The position numbers and the translations under genes were made by a program. 64,000 bases of DNA from Wolbachia endosymbiont (group B) of Eucosma cana (GTDB lineage Bacteria > Pseudomonadota > Alphaproteobacteria > Rickettsiales > Anaplasmataceae). How positions within the stretch are numbered: the stretch's first letter is position 1; every line of letters starts with the position of its first letter. The stretch spans positions 1,178,001-1,242,000 of the forward strand of contig NZ_OX366334.1 of NCBI RefSeq assembly GCF_947250645.1. Reading direction: 5' to 3'. Under the pieces are notes generated by a model. The model was not told where the DNA came from. It did not search any database and saw only the letters and a list, made by a program, of their open reading frames with translations. Shown here in pieces: positions 39,955 through 50,262 of this stretch.

Positions 39955-40254
39955 ATGACAACAAAAGACACAACAGTAACTAAGGCAACAATAGCTGAAT
40001 GTATAAACCAGAAAATTGGATTATCGAAAGAAGACTCTATTGCAATAATAGATGATATATTGGATGAGATAAAAACGAGCTTAGCAAAGGATGGGATAGT
40101 AAAAATATCTTCATTTGGAACATTTTTGGTTAAAAACAAGAAAGAAAGACCAGGAAATATACCAAAGACATTGGAAAGGGTAGTAATTAAAGCGAGAAAA
40201 TCAATTTCTTTTAGACCTTCAAAAATGATGAAGAAATTAATAAACAACCGATGA
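39955..40254 (+). CDS. ihfA: Integration host factor alpha-like (HU/IHF family)
   Basis: A 99-residue nucleoid protein that bends DNA. The HU/IHF pattern is clear: helices 1-2 with KATIAECINQKIGLSKEDS, then GIVKISSFGTFLVKNKKERPGNIPKT, here split in the family's beta-arm region, and the C-terminal helix RPSKMMKKL. The motif order and the neighbouring merR-type gene match the ihfA-merR pair seen in many alphaproteobacteria. Its stop overlaps the next start by four bases. Confidence 0.9.
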   Translation: MTTKDTTVTKATIAECINQKIGLSKEDSIAIIDDILDEIKTSLAKDGIVKISSFGTFLVKNKKERPGNIPKTLERVVIKARKSISFRPSKMMKKLINNR

Positions 40255-40577
40255 ATAAGGAAAAATTATTTTACACAATTGGAGAAGTAGCTGAAGAACT
40301 ACATTTGGAGCAGCATGTTTTAAGATTCTGGGAAAGTAAATTCCATCAAATTAAACCCATAAAACGGAAGGGAAGAAGACTATATGATCATAAGTGTATA
40401 GAGGCAATAAAGAAAATAAAATATATGCTATATGACAAAGGATATACAATAAAAGGAGTACAAAAGGAATTTGGTAACGATGTAAGAATTGATCATTATT
40501 CAAGAAATTTGTTGCAAGAACTTACCGATTTAAGAGACTATTTGACTGATAAAATAAATGAAGAAAGTAATAAATAG
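40251..40577 (+). CDS. MerR-family transcriptional regulator
   Basis: A 108-residue winged-helix regulator. Residues 6-70 form the MerR DNA-binding domain: YTIGEVAEELHLEQHVLRFW, then KRKGRRLYDHKCIEAIKKIK. A short coiled-coil (LLQELTDLRDYLTDKI) follows for dimerisation, with no ligand domain. Its ATG overlaps the ihfA stop (ATGA), so the two are translationally coupled. The target is unknown. Confidence 0.9.
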   Translation: MNKEKLFYTIGEVAEELHLEQHVLRFWESKFHQIKPIKRKGRRLYDHKCIEAIKKIKYMLYDKGYTIKGVQKEFGNDVRIDHYSRNLLQELTDLRDYLTDKINEESNK

Positions 40578-40629
40578 ACGAAAAATACTATAAAGTTTTG
40601 TGAAAGTTGATCTATCTAGAGATAAGTTT

Positions 40630-41220
40630 ATGTGTCGTATAGCCTTGTTCTTTATATTATCAGCAATACTGATAAGCTGTGGCCTGCAAAAACCTGCACC
40701 TGTACTACTTAAAGGCGAAGAATTTTATGGAAAAAGAGACCTAGAGTACACAAGGGAGTATCATTTGATTAAAGAAAATGTTGATTCTTCGCTGCAAAAA
40801 GAAAGTAGAAAAGCCTTCGTAGATAAGGTATATAACAATAATGCACAAAGCATGTGTAAATTTGTAATACCGGTTAAAGGTGCAGTTATCTCTTCTGATA
40901 AAATATGTCAAGATGGCATAAAAATTACTGCTCAAAGTGGAACAAAGGTTATTGCTTCTGCACCTGGCAAAGTAATATACGTAGGCAAAGGCCTGAGGTG
41001 GTACGGAAATTTAATTATAGTGGAACATAAAGATAATTACATGACTATGTACTCCTACTTAAAAAACATACAAGTTGAAATTGGTGATAAAGTAAAACAA
41101 GGTCAAGTAATTGGATCTGCAGGTAAATCAAGCACACAAGATAAAGATCCGCAGATGTGTTTCACAATAAGGCATAATGGTCAAGCAGTCGATCCTTTAG
41201 TACATATAAACTGTGATTGA
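40630..41220 (+). CDS. Lipoprotein with degenerate M23 (LytM) domain
   Basis: A short signal sequence with lipobox LISC precedes a polar linker and a C-terminal LytM/M23 domain (about residues 85-195). The domain keeps the barrel strands [18 protein letters not shown] and [14 protein letters not shown]. The metal site appears lost: HxxxD is replaced by DGIKI and the usual YAHL by YSYL. Related NlpD/EnvC proteins with dead sites activate amidases at division. I chose the ATG at 40630, directly before the signal sequence; a GTG at 40600 would add ten residues. Confidence 0.8.
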   Translation: MCRIALFFILSAILISCGLQKPAPVLLKGEEFYGKRDLEYTREYHLIKENVDSSLQKESRKAFVDKVYNNNAQSMCKFVIPVKGAVISSDKICQDGIKITAQSGTKVIASAPGKVIYVGKGLRWYGNLIIVEHKDNYMTMYSYLKNIQVEIGDKVKQGQVIGSAGKSSTQDKDPQMCFTIRHNGQAVDPLVHINCD

Positions 41221-41224
41221 ATTT

Positions 41225-43684
41225 ATGAAATATGATTTTAAAAACGTTGAAAAATTCTACCAAAATAAGTGGGATTTTTCTGTAAGCAAAGATAGTAAAA
41301 AGAAGAAATGTTACGTGTTGGAAATGTTTCCATATCCATCTGGTAAGATTCATATGGGGCACCTGCGTAACTATGCAATAGGAGATGTTATAGCACGTTA
41401 CAAGAGAGCTCGTGGATTTGAGGTTTTGCACCCAATTGGCTGGGATGCGTTTGGATTACCAGCTGAAAATGCAGCAAGGGACAATAACATTAACCCTGCA
41501 GCATGGACACAAGATAATATAGATAATATGCGCGCGCAGCTAAAATCTATAGGTCTTTCATACAATTGGGATCGTGAGCTCTCCACATGTGAGCCTGATT
41601 ATTACAAACACGAACAGAAATTTTTTCTGGATTTTTTAAAGCATGGTCTTACCTATCGAAAAGAGTCGTGGGTTAATTGGGATCCAGTGGACCAAACAGT
41701 GCTTGCAAATGAGCAAGTGGTTGATGGAAAAGGATGGCGATCAGGTGCAGTTGTTGAAAAACGTAAGTTATCTCAGTGGTTTTTAAAGATTACTGATTTT
41801 GCTGAAGATTTGCTTCATTGTTTGCAAAGTTTAAAAAATTGGCCAGAAAAAGTCAAAACTATGCAAGAGCGCTGGATAGGAAAATCTGAAGGGGCAACTA
41901 TAGATTTTGAAATAGTTGGCCTGAATAAGAAATTAAAGATTTTTACAACTTCTCCTCATACTTTATTTGGAGCTTCTTTTCTTGCAGTAGCAGCAGAGCA
42001 CCCTATTGTACAAGACCTTAAGGACGAAGACATACAAGGCTTTATCGACAGTGTGAAGGCAAAGGGGGAGAATGATGAAAAAATTGGAATTTACACTGGA
42101 CTGAACGTCAGGCACCCATTTCTCGACAAGGAATTACCAATTTATATAGCGAATTTTGTGTTGATGGAGTATGGAGAAGGTGCGATTTTTGGTTGCCCTG
42201 CACATGATCAGCGTGATTTTGAATTTGCACAGAAGTATGGTTTACCGATTATTCCTGTAGTTTGTGAAGAGACCAAAGAGATCTTAAAAGAACCGTACTT
42301 CGGTGATGGAGTGATGTTCAATTCTGAATTCTTAAACGGACTAATGATTAATGAGGCAAAGGAAGTAATCATTAAAAAGCTTGAAGAAAAAGGAATAAGC
42401 AAAAAAACAGTAAACTACCGTTTGCATGATTGGGGAATTTCAAGGCAACGTTATTGGGGATGTCCTATACCTGTTATATATTGTAAAGATTGTGGAATTG
42501 TTCCAGTTCCAGAAAAAGACCTCCCTGTTGTTCTACCAACGGATGTAGAATTTACAAGTGGTGGTAATCCCCTGGACAAGCACCCAACCTGGAAATTTGT
42601 TGATTGTCCAAAGTGCGGAAAGCAAGCAGAACGTGAAACTGATACATTTGACACTTTTTTTGAATCTTCTTGGTATTTTGCTGCATTTTGCAGTGAAAAT
42701 AAATCGATTAATAAAGATACTTGTAATCGTTTTATGCCTGTTGATTATTACATAGGTGGAATAGAACATGCAATTCTACATTTGCTTTACTCAAGGTTTT
42801 TCTGCCGTGCTTTAACTAAATGTGGCTATTTTGACATTAAAGAGCCTTTCTCTACTTTAATCACTCAAGGAATGGTCTGTCATGTAACTTATAAAGATGA
42901 GAATGGCAAATGGCTCTTTCCCGAAGAAGCAAAAGAGTTGATTGCGAAGGGTACTAAGATCCAAGTTGGAAAAGTCGAAAAGATGAGCAAGTCGAAAAAG
43001 AACACAGTTGACCCAAACTTTATCATAGAAAAATACGGTGCTGATACTGCTCGTTTGTTTGTATTATCTGACACTCCTCCGGAAAAAGATATGGAATGGT
43101 CTGATGATGGAGTGGAAGGTTGTTTTCGCTACATAAATAAATTGTGGCGTATGGTAGTGCAACTTAGGCCCGTAAACATACACTATGATAATGAAAACAT
43201 TGTAGGTAAACTCCTAGAGTACAGAAAAAAAATCCATAAACTATTGCAAGGACTTACAGATGACTTGGAAAACTGCAGATTAAACTGTGTGGTAGCAAAG
43301 TTTCGTGAAATGACAAATTTAATAGCTGAAATAGACGTAAAAACTGGAAAATCTCTTATTGATGAAGGTATATGCATACTAATCAGAGTAATTGAGCCAT
43401 TCATGCCACACCTGGCTGAAAATTTATGGCAAGAAATAGGAGGTGAAGGCATGCTATATCTAAAGCCTTGGCCACAAGCTGATGAATCACTACTAATTGA
43501 TAATATGGTGACTGTAGCAGTGCAGATCAATGGAAAGTTACGTGCGACCATTGAAGTGGCAACTGATTTACCTCAAGAAAAATTGAAGAAAATAGCAACA
43601 GATTCTGTATCTAACAAAATCGATCAAAGCAAAATTCGCACTATATATGCTGTACCAAATAAGATAGTAAACATAGTTATATAA
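41225..43684 (+). CDS. leuS: Leucyl-tRNA synthetase
   Basis: A class I synthetase of 819 residues that charges tRNA-Leu. The HIGH-type motif is HMGH at residues 43-46 and KMSKS lies at about 587-591. An editing domain is present ([20 protein letters not shown] and [12 protein letters not shown]), as is a zinc-like CPKCGKQ segment. I chose the ATG at 41225. A GTG at 41213 overlaps the previous gene's end and would add four residues. It follows the M23 lipoprotein gene after only four bases, suggesting a shared transcript. Confidence 0.97.
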   Translation: MKYDFKNVEKFYQNKWDFSVSKDSKKKKCYVLEMFPYPSGKIHMGHLRNYAIGDVIARYKRARGFEVLHPIGWDAFGLPAENAARDNNINPAAWTQDNIDNMRAQLKSIGLSYNWDRELSTCEPDYYKHEQKFFLDFLKHGLTYRKESWVNWDPVDQTVLANEQVVDGKGWRSGAVVEKRKLSQWFLKITDFAEDLLHCLQSLKNWPEKVKTMQERWIGKSEGATIDFEIVGLNKKLKIFTTSPHTLFGASFLAVAAEHPIVQDLKDEDIQGFIDSVKAKGENDEKIGIYTGLNVRHPFLDKELPIYIANFVLMEYGEGAIFGCPAHDQRDFEFAQKYGLPIIPVVCEETKEILKEPYFGDGVMFNSEFLNGLMINEAKEVIIKKLEEKGISKKTVNYRLHDWGISRQRYWGCPIPVIYCKDCGIVPVPEKDLPVVLPTDVEFTSGGNPLDKHPTWKFVDCPKCGKQAERETDTFDTFFESSWYFAAFCSENKSINKDTCNRFMPVDYYIGGIEHAILHLLYSRFFCRALTKCGYFDIKEPFSTLITQGMVCHVTYKDENGKWLFPEEAKELIAKGTKIQVGKVEKMSKSKKNTVDPNFIIEKYGADTARLFVLSDTPPEKDMEWSDDGVEGCFRYINKLWRMVVQLRPVNIHYDNENIVGKLLEYRKKIHKLLQGLTDDLENCRLNCVVAKFREMTNLIAEIDVKTGKSLIDEGICILIRVIEPFMPHLAENLWQEIGGEGMLYLKPWPQADESLLIDNMVTVAVQINGKLRATIEVATDLPQEKLKKIATDSVSNKIDQSKIRTIYAVPNKIVNIVI

Positions 43685-43804
43685 AAATTTTGAGTAGCAT
43701 GTCGCTAATTTCGTAGGTATACTTTTTTTGATATGAGGTTATATCTTTTTTAATATAAAGGATATATACTTGTGCATTATATATTTTTTTGTATGGGTAG
43801 TTAT

Positions 43805-44440
43805 ATGAAAATAAAAGGATTGTGTGTTTTAGCTGTGTTGCTCACTTCATCTCTAGCAGGTGCAGCTAGTAATAAAGCAGCTAGTAATAGTGCAAAAGAG
43901 CAGTACTACGCAGGTTTAAACTTTGGTGGTGGATGGGGTGCTGGCTTAAAAATAAAACCTGGCTTAGTTTTTGGTTATAATTATGATAAAAGCTCTAAGT
44001 TTGAACTTGAGATTCTCACTGACGTAAGTGATATGTTTGGTGCAGAAGATAAGAAAATGGGAGCTAGTTTATTAGCTAATTACCGTTATTATCCTGACGT
44101 TGACATTGATCCTGTGAAACTATATGTCAGTGGAGGTTTAGGTGGGTATCTCCAAGTAATACCTTTTGGCTCTGGTACAGCTGAAAATAAACCACCTAAA
44201 GCTGAAAGTGCAGAATCTAACCCTAAAACTGAAGTTATAAGTTCAGCTGGTACTAAAAGTGAAACACTAGATAAAATACTGGGTGCTATTTCCTACAAAC
44301 TGAAGGTTGGTGTTGATTATGAAGTTGCTCCACAGATAGTTGGTACAGCTGCTTTAACCGTAGGCGGGCAACTGAGTGGTTTAAAAGCAATGACAGTACC
44401 GGATATTATGCTGGAAGTAGGAGTACGTTATAGTTTTTAA
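43805..44440 (+). CDS. WSP-like outer membrane protein, copy 1
   Basis: A 211-residue beta-barrel candidate. A signal sequence (KIKGLCVLAVLLTSSLAGAA) is followed by alternating polar and hydrophobic strands (YYAGLNFGGGWGAGLKI, FGYNYDKSSKFELEI) and ends with aromatic VGVRYSF, the usual C-terminal signal for outer membrane insertion. It resembles the WSP/P44-Msp2 surface antigen group of Anaplasmataceae but is not WSP itself. A Pro/Ser-rich loop (residues about 125-155) is likely surface-exposed. I chose the ATG at 43805. In-frame starts upstream lack a signal sequence. Confidence 0.78.
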   Translation: MKIKGLCVLAVLLTSSLAGAASNKAASNSAKEQYYAGLNFGGGWGAGLKIKPGLVFGYNYDKSSKFELEILTDVSDMFGAEDKKMGASLLANYRYYPDVDIDPVKLYVSGGLGGYLQVIPFGSGTAENKPPKAESAESNPKTEVISSAGTKSETLDKILGAISYKLKVGVDYEVAPQIVGTAALTVGGQLSGLKAMTVPDIMLEVGVRYSF

Positions 44441-44543
44441 TGCTGGATGGCATTGTGTACATGTTTAGGTGTAACCATAAGCAATGCTCAAAACTTGCTG
44501 CTAGCATGTTTGAACACTTATTCCAGTCTGTTTTAAGGAAGTA

Positions 44544-45281
44544 ATGTGTATGAATTATATGAGAACGATGAAAGTGTTCGCTGTGTTGATTGCTTTAGCA
44601 AGTACAGCTAGTAATGGTACAAGTGAGTTAGAAGATCAGTACAAAGATCGGTATGAAGACCAGTACAAAGATCAGTATGAAGATCAACACAAAGATCATT
44701 GTGAAGATCAATACGAAGATCGATATGAAGATCAGTACGAAGATCAGTACTATGTAGGTTATGTAGGTTTAAACTTTGGAACTCGATGGGGTGAAAGCTT
44801 TCAATTGAAACCTAGCGTTGTTTTTGGTTATCATCATAACCAAAATTCTAAGTTTGAACTTGAGGTTCTTGCTGACATAAGTGATATAACTGATAAAGCA
44901 AAAAGAAAAGTAGGAGCTAGTTTATTGGCAAATTACCTTTACTATCCTGATCTTGAAATTGATCCCATTAAATTATATGCTAGTATAGGACTGGGTGGAT
45001 ATATTCGAATATTGCCATCTTTTGGTCTTGGTGAGGATACAAATGCAGTTAACACTCCAAATTCAGCTGCAACTGTAGCCGCAGCCGCAGGTCAAAATGA
45101 AACACTAGATAAAATACTGGGTACTATTGCCTATAAAGTAAAGTTAGGTGTTGATTGTGAAATTATTCCGCAGATAATTGGCACAGTTGCTATTGCTGCA
45201 AGCGGTCAATTAAGTGGCTTTAAACCACCGATGAAAAAACCAGATGCAATCATAGAAGTAGGTATACGTTATAATTTTTAA
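44544..45281 (+). CDS. WSP-like outer membrane protein, copy 2, with tetrapeptide repeats
   Basis: A 245-residue paralogue of the preceding protein: the barrel part (GLNFGTRWGESFQLKP to the final EVGIRYNF) aligns along its whole length. Between the signal sequence (about 1-27) and the barrel is a stretch of ten tetrapeptides of the type E/K-D-Q-Y (residues 30-69), absent from copy 1. The first ATG (44544) follows AAGGAAG. The repeat would lie at the periplasmic or surface end of the first strand. It is probably transcribed after copy 1, with a 103-base gap. Confidence 0.78.
   Translation: MCMNYMRTMKVFAVLIALASTASNGTSELEDQYKDRYEDQYKDQYEDQHKDHCEDQYEDRYEDQYEDQYYVGYVGLNFGTRWGESFQLKPSVVFGYHHNQNSKFELEVLADISDITDKAKRKVGASLLANYLYYPDLEIDPIKLYASIGLGGYIRILPSFGLGEDTNAVNTPNSAATVAAAAGQNETLDKILGTIAYKVKLGVDCEIIPQIIGTVAIAASGQLSGFKPPMKKPDAIIEVGIRYNF
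44631..44750. repeat. 12-base tandem repeat, ten units, inside the WSP-like gene
   Basis: Ten in-frame units of the pattern GAAGATCAGTAC or AAAGATCAGTAT lie end to end. The first six alternate between glutamate- and lysine-starting units; the last four all start with glutamate. Small unit changes (CGG, CAC, CATTGT) show some age. Copy number could vary between strains by slippage without shifting the frame. Confidence 0.9.
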
Positions 45282-45380
45282 GCTATGAACACTTTGAATC
45301 CTTATACACAGTTATATGCTCGGTGCTATATATGTGCTATTTGTAAAGGTATTCTGTTTATGCTAACATTAAGCTAAACC

Positions 45381-46268
45381 TTAAGCAATAAAATCAGAAG
45401 GATCAACTTCCCGCTGTAAGCAAGCAGCAACTACAGTGTTTATCATAAGAAATGCTATTGTCATCGGGCCAACTCCACCAGGCACTGGAGTAATAGCTTT
45501 GACTTTTTCTTTTACTCCCTCAAAGTCAACATCACCCACAAGCTTACTTTGACTTCCTATGTTAATGCTATTTATGCCAACATCAATCACTATTGCACCT
45601 TTTTTTATCCAATCTGATTGAACAAAATTTGGCTTTCCAACTGCTGCAACTACTATATCCGCCTTAGAGCAATAATCAGCTAAATCCCTACTTTGTGAAT
45701 GCAAGATGGTAACAGTGCAATTTTCTTGCAACAATAGGTGAAACATTGGCTTACCCACAATATTTGATCTGCCAATGATTACCGCATTTTTACCGGACAG
45801 ATTATTTTCAACTGACTTAATTAAATGCAAAGAACCTTTGGGAGTACAAGGTATCAGACAATTTTTTTCACCTTTAACTAACCTGCCAACATTTTCATCA
45901 TGAAAGCCATCTACATCTTTTTCAACACTTACTGTATTAATTATTCTGCTTGCACTGATGTGCTTTGGTAAAGGTAACTGCACTAAAATTCCATGCACAG
46001 ATGAATCTTCATTTAATGTATTAACTTTTTCAATCAATTCGTCTTCTGAGATACTATCAGGCAAAACAATAGTTTCAGAACTTATGCCTATTAATTCTGC
46101 TTTTCTTTGTTTATTACGAACGTAGACCTGACTTGCTGGATTGCTACCCACAAGAATTACTTTAAGACAAGGAAAAACATTATACTCTTTCTTTAAAATA
46201 TCAATTTTTTTTGATAGCTCCTCACAGAGATCATTTGCTATTTTTTTACCGTTAATAATAATTGACAT
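45381..46268 (-). CDS. folD: FolD bifunctional methylene-THF dehydrogenase/cyclohydrolase
   Basis: Interconverts 5,10-methylene-THF and 10-formyl-THF. Signature segments are present: [14 protein letters not shown] with the catalytic Lys, the substrate motif [15 protein letters not shown], and the NADP-binding [12 protein letters not shown], ending in [11 protein letters not shown]. The length is 295 residues from ATG 46268. A longer in-frame start at 46307 would fall within ubiX. The gene overlaps the ubiX 3' end by 17 bases and is the last of the minus-strand cluster. Confidence 0.96.
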   Translation of the reverse strand: MSIIINGKKIANDLCEELSKKIDILKKEYNVFPCLKVILVGSNPASQVYVRNKQRKAELIGISSETIVLPDSISEDELIEKVNTLNEDSSVHGILVQLPLPKHISASRIINTVSVEKDVDGFHDENVGRLVKGEKNCLIPCTPKGSLHLIKSVENNLSGKNAVIIGRSNIVGKPMFHLLLQENCTVTILHSQSRDLADYCSKADIVVAAVGKPNFVQSDWIKKGAIVIDVGINSINIGSQSKLVGDVDFEGVKEKVKAITPVPGGVGPMTIAFLMINTVVAACLQREVDPSDFIA

Positions 46269-46827
46269 TTCCTTGCCACTCCTTGAAGTCAGGTAATGCA
46301 ATATCAAATAAATTCAATACTTTACCAACAGCATGATTTACAATATCATCCAAAGATTTTGGTTTAATATAAAAAGCAGGCATCGGCGGAGCAACAATTG
46401 CTCCCATCTCCGTTAGTTTTAACATATTTCGGAGATGTCCAAGATGTAGTGGAGATTCTCTCACCATAAGAACTAATTTTCTTCTTTCTTTTAGAGTTAC
46501 ATCTGCAGCCCTTGTTAATAGATTGGAAGTCACCCCCGATGCTATTTCAGACATTGTTTTCATAGAACATGGAGCAATAACCATACCTGAGGTTTTAAAT
46601 GAGCCGCTTGCTATTTTTTCTCCTATTTTTTCTTCAGAATAGTAAAAATCTGCAAGCGATATAATATCTTCAAGTTTTTCTTTAATCTCATGAGCTATAG
46701 TTATTTTTCCAGCACTGCTGATCACTAAATGAGTTTCATGATTGGTATTTTTTAGTGCCTCTAGAATCCGTACACCGTAAATAGAACCAGATGCTCCACT
46801 TATTCCAATTACAATCCTACTATTCAC
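46252..46827 (-). CDS. ubiX: Flavin prenyltransferase UbiX
   Basis: UbiX makes prenylated FMN, the cofactor for UbiD decarboxylase in ubiquinone synthesis. The N-terminal FMN-binding [18 protein letters not shown], the central [14 protein letters not shown] and the late [17 protein letters not shown] segments are family marks. The 191-residue length is standard. It overlaps the GapR-like gene by eight bases and folD by 17 bases, so the cluster is very compact. Confidence 0.95.
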   Translation of the reverse strand: MNSRIVIGISGASGSIYGVRILEALKNTNHETHLVISSAGKITIAHEIKEKLEDIISLADFYYSEEKIGEKIASGSFKTSGMVIAPCSMKTMSEIASGVTSNLLTRAADVTLKERRKLVLMVRESPLHLGHLRNMLKLTEMGAIVAPPMPAFYIKPKSLDDIVNHAVGKVLNLFDIALPDFKEWQGNVNYY

Positions 46828-47086
46828 CTTCGTAATTCATTCCCAATGCACGTTTGTAGGTATCAAGTAATATTTCCTGTTCCTCCCTGTCATCATCATC
46901 CATCTTTCTTAGCCTAATAATCTGTTTCATCACTTTTATATCCCAACCTTCATCTGCAGCTTTTGCATATACATCACGAATGTGATCTTGCACATCCCTC
47001 TTTTCTTGTTCAAGTTTTTCGATTCTCTCTATATAGCTCTTCAAATCTTCAGCCGTTATTTTTACTGTATCTTCCATAGAACCCAA
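46820..47086 (-). CDS. UPF0335/DUF2312 protein, GapR-like
   Basis: An 88-residue protein with two helices. The family pattern is visible: LKSYIERIEKLEQEKRDVQD, then YAKAADEGWDIKVMKQIIRLRK. In Caulobacter the DUF2312 protein GapR binds overtwisted AT-rich DNA ahead of replication forks. By analogy this is probably a small DNA-binding chromosome protein. An ATG three codons in (47077) is an alternative start. It lies immediately after the CNNM gene. Confidence 0.87.
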   Translation of the reverse strand: MGSMEDTVKITAEDLKSYIERIEKLEQEKRDVQDHIRDVYAKAADEGWDIKVMKQIIRLRKMDDDDREEQEILLDTYKRALGMNYEGE

Positions 47087-48364
47087 CTAATTAATTGCTA
47101 CTACAGTATTATCAGTTTTTACTTGTACTTCAATCATAGTAATAATATTTTTATCTTTTTTTAAAATCTTAAAGTAAAAACCGTACATGGAAAACTCTTC
47201 ATTTTCTTCAGGAATGCGCTCTATCTCGTTTACAATCATACCTGCTAGAGTTGTAGCTTCTTCATCAGGAAGATCCCAATGTAACTGTCTATTAATATCC
47301 CTAATAGTAGATTTTCCTTCTATGTGATACATATTATCGGATATCTTTTTTATAAAATTCTCTGTGATCAAATCATGTTCATCTGAAATTTCTCCAACTA
47401 TTTCTTCCAGTATGTCCTCAAGAGTAACAATTCCCTGAAGGGCTCCGTACTCATCAATAACAAATGCAAGGTGTTTCCTATTTTTACGAAAGTTGTGAAG
47501 TTGCACACTAAGCGGTGTACTTTCTGGTATAAACCAAGGCTTTGACATAACTTGGGTAATATCTATTTTATCACCCTTTTCACGTAAGGCATTTATTAGA
47601 TTTTTTACGTGAACCACTCCGACAACGTTATCTGGTTCTTTTTGCCATAAAGGTACCCTACTATGACTACTAGTCAAAATCTCTTTTATTAACTCTTCTT
47701 TGTTTCGATCTATATCAAGAGAAAATAAGTTTCTCCTGTGGGTAATAATTTGCGATATCTCCGTCTCAGCCAAATCAAGTATACTACTTAGCATATCTAA
47801 ATCCTGTTGTAACATAGTTCCTTCACTGCGATGAAGAGTAATCATATTACGCATTGCATCTGCTGCAGATATTACCTCCCTATTCTTATGAAGCCCACAT
47901 AACTTCAGAATGAGATTGACAATAAACTGAATGCCTAATGTCAATGGAGAAAGAATCTTGACAAAAAACAGCATAAAATAAGTAGAAAGTAATGTAAATT
48001 TTTCAGGATTTTGCATGGCGTAAGTTTTTGGTAACACCTCGCAAAACAGCAAAATACAAAACGTCATCATAGCTGTTGAGAAAAAGATGCCCTCACTTTC
48101 AAAGAAATTTATAAATATTGCTGTAAATAAAGCGGAACAAGTAATGTTAATAATTGTATTGCACAGTAGTATTGTTCCTATTGTTAATTCTTTTGTATTC
48201 AATAAGCGGTCTATTATCTTAGCTCTTTTATTTCCATCTAGCTTTAGTTTATTAACTCGGGAGCGGCTAATTGAAGTTAACCCTATTTCTGCTCCTGAAA
48301 ACAAAAACGATAAAATCAACAAGAAGAAAATTGCTGACAATACTGAAATCAATAACCAATCCAT
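47087..48364 (-). CDS. CNNM/CorC-type membrane protein (DUF21-CBS-HlyC)
   Basis: A 425-residue membrane protein. The N-terminal DUF21 region has about four helices (residues 5-160, with FLFSGAEIGLTSISRSRVNKL). Two CBS domains follow (SHSRVPLWQKEPDNVVGVVH and HLAFVIDEYGALQGIVTLEDILEEIVGE), then a C-terminal CorC_HlyC domain. The family exports Mg2+ or Co2+ or senses them; older names call it haemolysin-like (TlyC). It is the first gene in the minus-strand cluster with the GapR-like gene, ubiX and folD. Confidence 0.9.
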   Translation of the reverse strand: MDWLLISVLSAIFFLLILSFLFSGAEIGLTSISRSRVNKLKLDGNKRAKIIDRLLNTKELTIGTILLCNTIINITCSALFTAIFINFFESEGIFFSTAMMTFCILLFCEVLPKTYAMQNPEKFTLLSTYFMLFFVKILSPLTLGIQFIVNLILKLCGLHKNREVISAADAMRNMITLHRSEGTMLQQDLDMLSSILDLAETEISQIITHRRNLFSLDIDRNKEELIKEILTSSHSRVPLWQKEPDNVVGVVHVKNLINALREKGDKIDITQVMSKPWFIPESTPLSVQLHNFRKNRKHLAFVIDEYGALQGIVTLEDILEEIVGEISDEHDLITENFIKKISDNMYHIEGKSTIRDINRQLHWDLPDEEATTLAGMIVNEIERIPEENEEFSMYGFYFKILKKDKNIITMIEVQVKTDNTVVAIN

Positions 48365-48432
48365 TAAAGTATGATGTTATTGCGATATAGAAACAGAGTT
48401 GATTTTATATGTTGTAAGAAGCATTTGCAAGT

Positions 48433-49611
48433 CTATATATCTTTAATATAAAAAAATAAATCATGAAATATATCACACACTGCATTCACATGCATATTCT
48501 CAACAACAAGTGGAGGAGTTATTCTTATTACCCTATTATTTAAAATTTTAGTCATTATTAAGCCTTTGTCAAGAGATTGTTTAACAATTTTATCAGCCAA
48601 AGGTACTCTAAGCTCTATCCCTATCAATAAACCCTCCCCACGAACTTCTGAAACGATCTTCGGAAATTCTTCAGTCAAAGGCAACAACTTTTCTTTTAGA
48701 TATTTACTGACCTTCTTAACATGGTCAAAAAAGCCTTCCTTTAGCATTACATCGAGTACTGCATTACTAACAGTCATAGCAAGTGGATTACCTCCATAAG
48801 TTGACCCATGAGTTCCTGGAGTGATTGCTTCTGCTATATAATCTTTTACTAAACATGCAGCCAGAGGAAATCCATTACCCATAGCCTTCGCACAAGTGAG
48901 CATATCAGGTTCAACTCCTATATTTTGATAGTAAAATAGAGAGCCAATCCGTCCATATCCGCATTGCACTTCATCAAAGCATAAAATTATTCCTTGAGCT
49001 TTTGTTATCTCTCTTACTTTTTGAAGATACTCTACGTCCAATGGATGTACTCCGCCTTCACTTTGTATGGGCTCTAAAAATATGGCAGCTGTTTCGCTAT
49101 TGATTTTCTTTTCTAATGCTTCAATGTTATTTCTTGGAACTTTATCAAAACCAGAAAGGAGCGGAGCAAAGCCTTCGCGTGATTTTTCATTTCCTCCAGC
49201 AGAAATTGCAGCAATACTGCGGCCATGAAAACCTCCTTCAATTGTAATAATTCGATTGCGCTTTTCTTGTCCATTTAAGTAAAAATAACGGCGAATAAAT
49301 TTAATTGCAGCTTCTGTTGCTTCAAGTCCACTTGAGCAGAAAAAAACTTTATCGGCAAAGGTAAGTTCTGTTAAACGCTGAGCAAGCCTTTCCTGCTGGG
49401 GAATAGTAAAAATATTAGAGCAGTGCCACAATGAATCCAGTTGTTCCTTCAGTTTATCTGTAATGTATGGATGACAATGCCCTAGAGAGGTTGTAGAAAT
49501 TCCTGCAGCAAAATCTAAATATTTTTTACCATCCTTATCGAAGAGATATACTCCTTCTCCTCTAACTATAGAAGCTTCAGATCTATTATAAGCATTAACA
49601 ACATGACCCAT
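48433..49611 (-). CDS. argD: Acetylornithine/succinyldiaminopimelate aminotransferase
   Basis: A class III PLP aminotransferase of 392 residues. The PLP-binding lysine is Lys242 in TCAKAMGNGFPLAA. The cofactor-binding SSGLEATEAAIKFIRR and CFDEVQCGYGRIG segments are present. Arginine synthesis is generally absent from Wolbachia, so its use is more likely in the diaminopimelate branch (with asd), as ArgD can perform the DapC step. That is inference. The gene is monocistronic. Confidence 0.88.
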   Translation of the reverse strand: MGHVVNAYNRSEASIVRGEGVYLFDKDGKKYLDFAAGISTTSLGHCHPYITDKLKEQLDSLWHCSNIFTIPQQERLAQRLTELTFADKVFFCSSGLEATEAAIKFIRRYFYLNGQEKRNRIITIEGGFHGRSIAAISAGGNEKSREGFAPLLSGFDKVPRNNIEALEKKINSETAAIFLEPIQSEGGVHPLDVEYLQKVREITKAQGIILCFDEVQCGYGRIGSLFYYQNIGVEPDMLTCAKAMGNGFPLAACLVKDYIAEAITPGTHGSTYGGNPLAMTVSNAVLDVMLKEGFFDHVKKVSKYLKEKLLPLTEEFPKIVSEVRGEGLLIGIELRVPLADKIVKQSLDKGLIMTKILNNRVIRITPPLVVENMHVNAVCDIFHDLFFYIKDI

Positions 49612-49728
49612 TTAAATATTATCTATACTATGTATTAGAAAGCTTTTCCTTCATAACTAAAAATCGAGCTAATATTTCACAGCTCAACATAAAATTCAGA
49701 AAGTTTAATTATGTATAGAAAAGTAAAA

Positions 49729-50148
49729 CTACACCAATTCACACTCAGCAAAAAAGAAAGCTATTTCCCTACGAGCATTCTCTAGACTATCAGAACCATG
49801 CACTCTATTTTCACTAATATCATTAGCAAAATCACCCCTAATTGTACCTTTATCTGCCTGTTTTGGATCTGTAGCACCCATGATTTGTCTGTATTTACTG
49901 ACTGCATTTTCACCAATTAAAACTTGAACTATCACAGACCCAGAAGTCATAAATTCCACCAACTCTTCAAAAAAAGGCCTATCCTTATGAATTTCATAAA
50001 ACAGCTCTGCTTGTTTTTTTGTCAGCAGCATCATTCTTTGTGCTATAATTTTTAGTCCAGATTTTTCAATGTAAGAATTTATACTGCCTGTAATATTATT
50101 TTTTACTGCATCAGGTTTTAATATCGAAAGTGTTCTCTCAATTGCCAT
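49729..50148 (-). CDS. ndk: Nucleoside diphosphate kinase
   Basis: Transfers phosphate between nucleoside triphosphates and diphosphates. The phospho-histidine is His117 in the signature [12 protein letters not shown], preceded by GTIRGDFA. The N-terminal [12 protein letters not shown] is typical. The length of 139 residues is usual. It is monocistronic on the minus strand and divergent from the gene at 50263. Confidence 0.97.
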   Translation of the reverse strand: MAIERTLSILKPDAVKNNITGSINSYIEKSGLKIIAQRMMLLTKKQAELFYEIHKDRPFFEELVEFMTSGSVIVQVLIGENAVSKYRQIMGATDPKQADKGTIRGDFANDISENRVHGSDSLENARREIAFFFAECELV

Positions 50149-50262
50149 ATCATTCCCTTATATTAAGATCGTATATTTATAGATTTATTTTATTATAAAC
50201 TTTGATTTGATAAAAGCAATTTTTCACTTATAGTTAAGAATAAACCATCAAGGAGGTGTTTT

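Noticed and set aside
39930..40247. Minus-strand frame of 105 codons opposite ihfA
   Set aside because: It is antisense to a clear HU/IHF gene, with no motif of its own.
44631..44750. Short regular repeat that might be taken for a CRISPR array
   Set aside because: Units are 12 bases with no spacers and lie in frame inside a coding region; there are no cas genes nearby.
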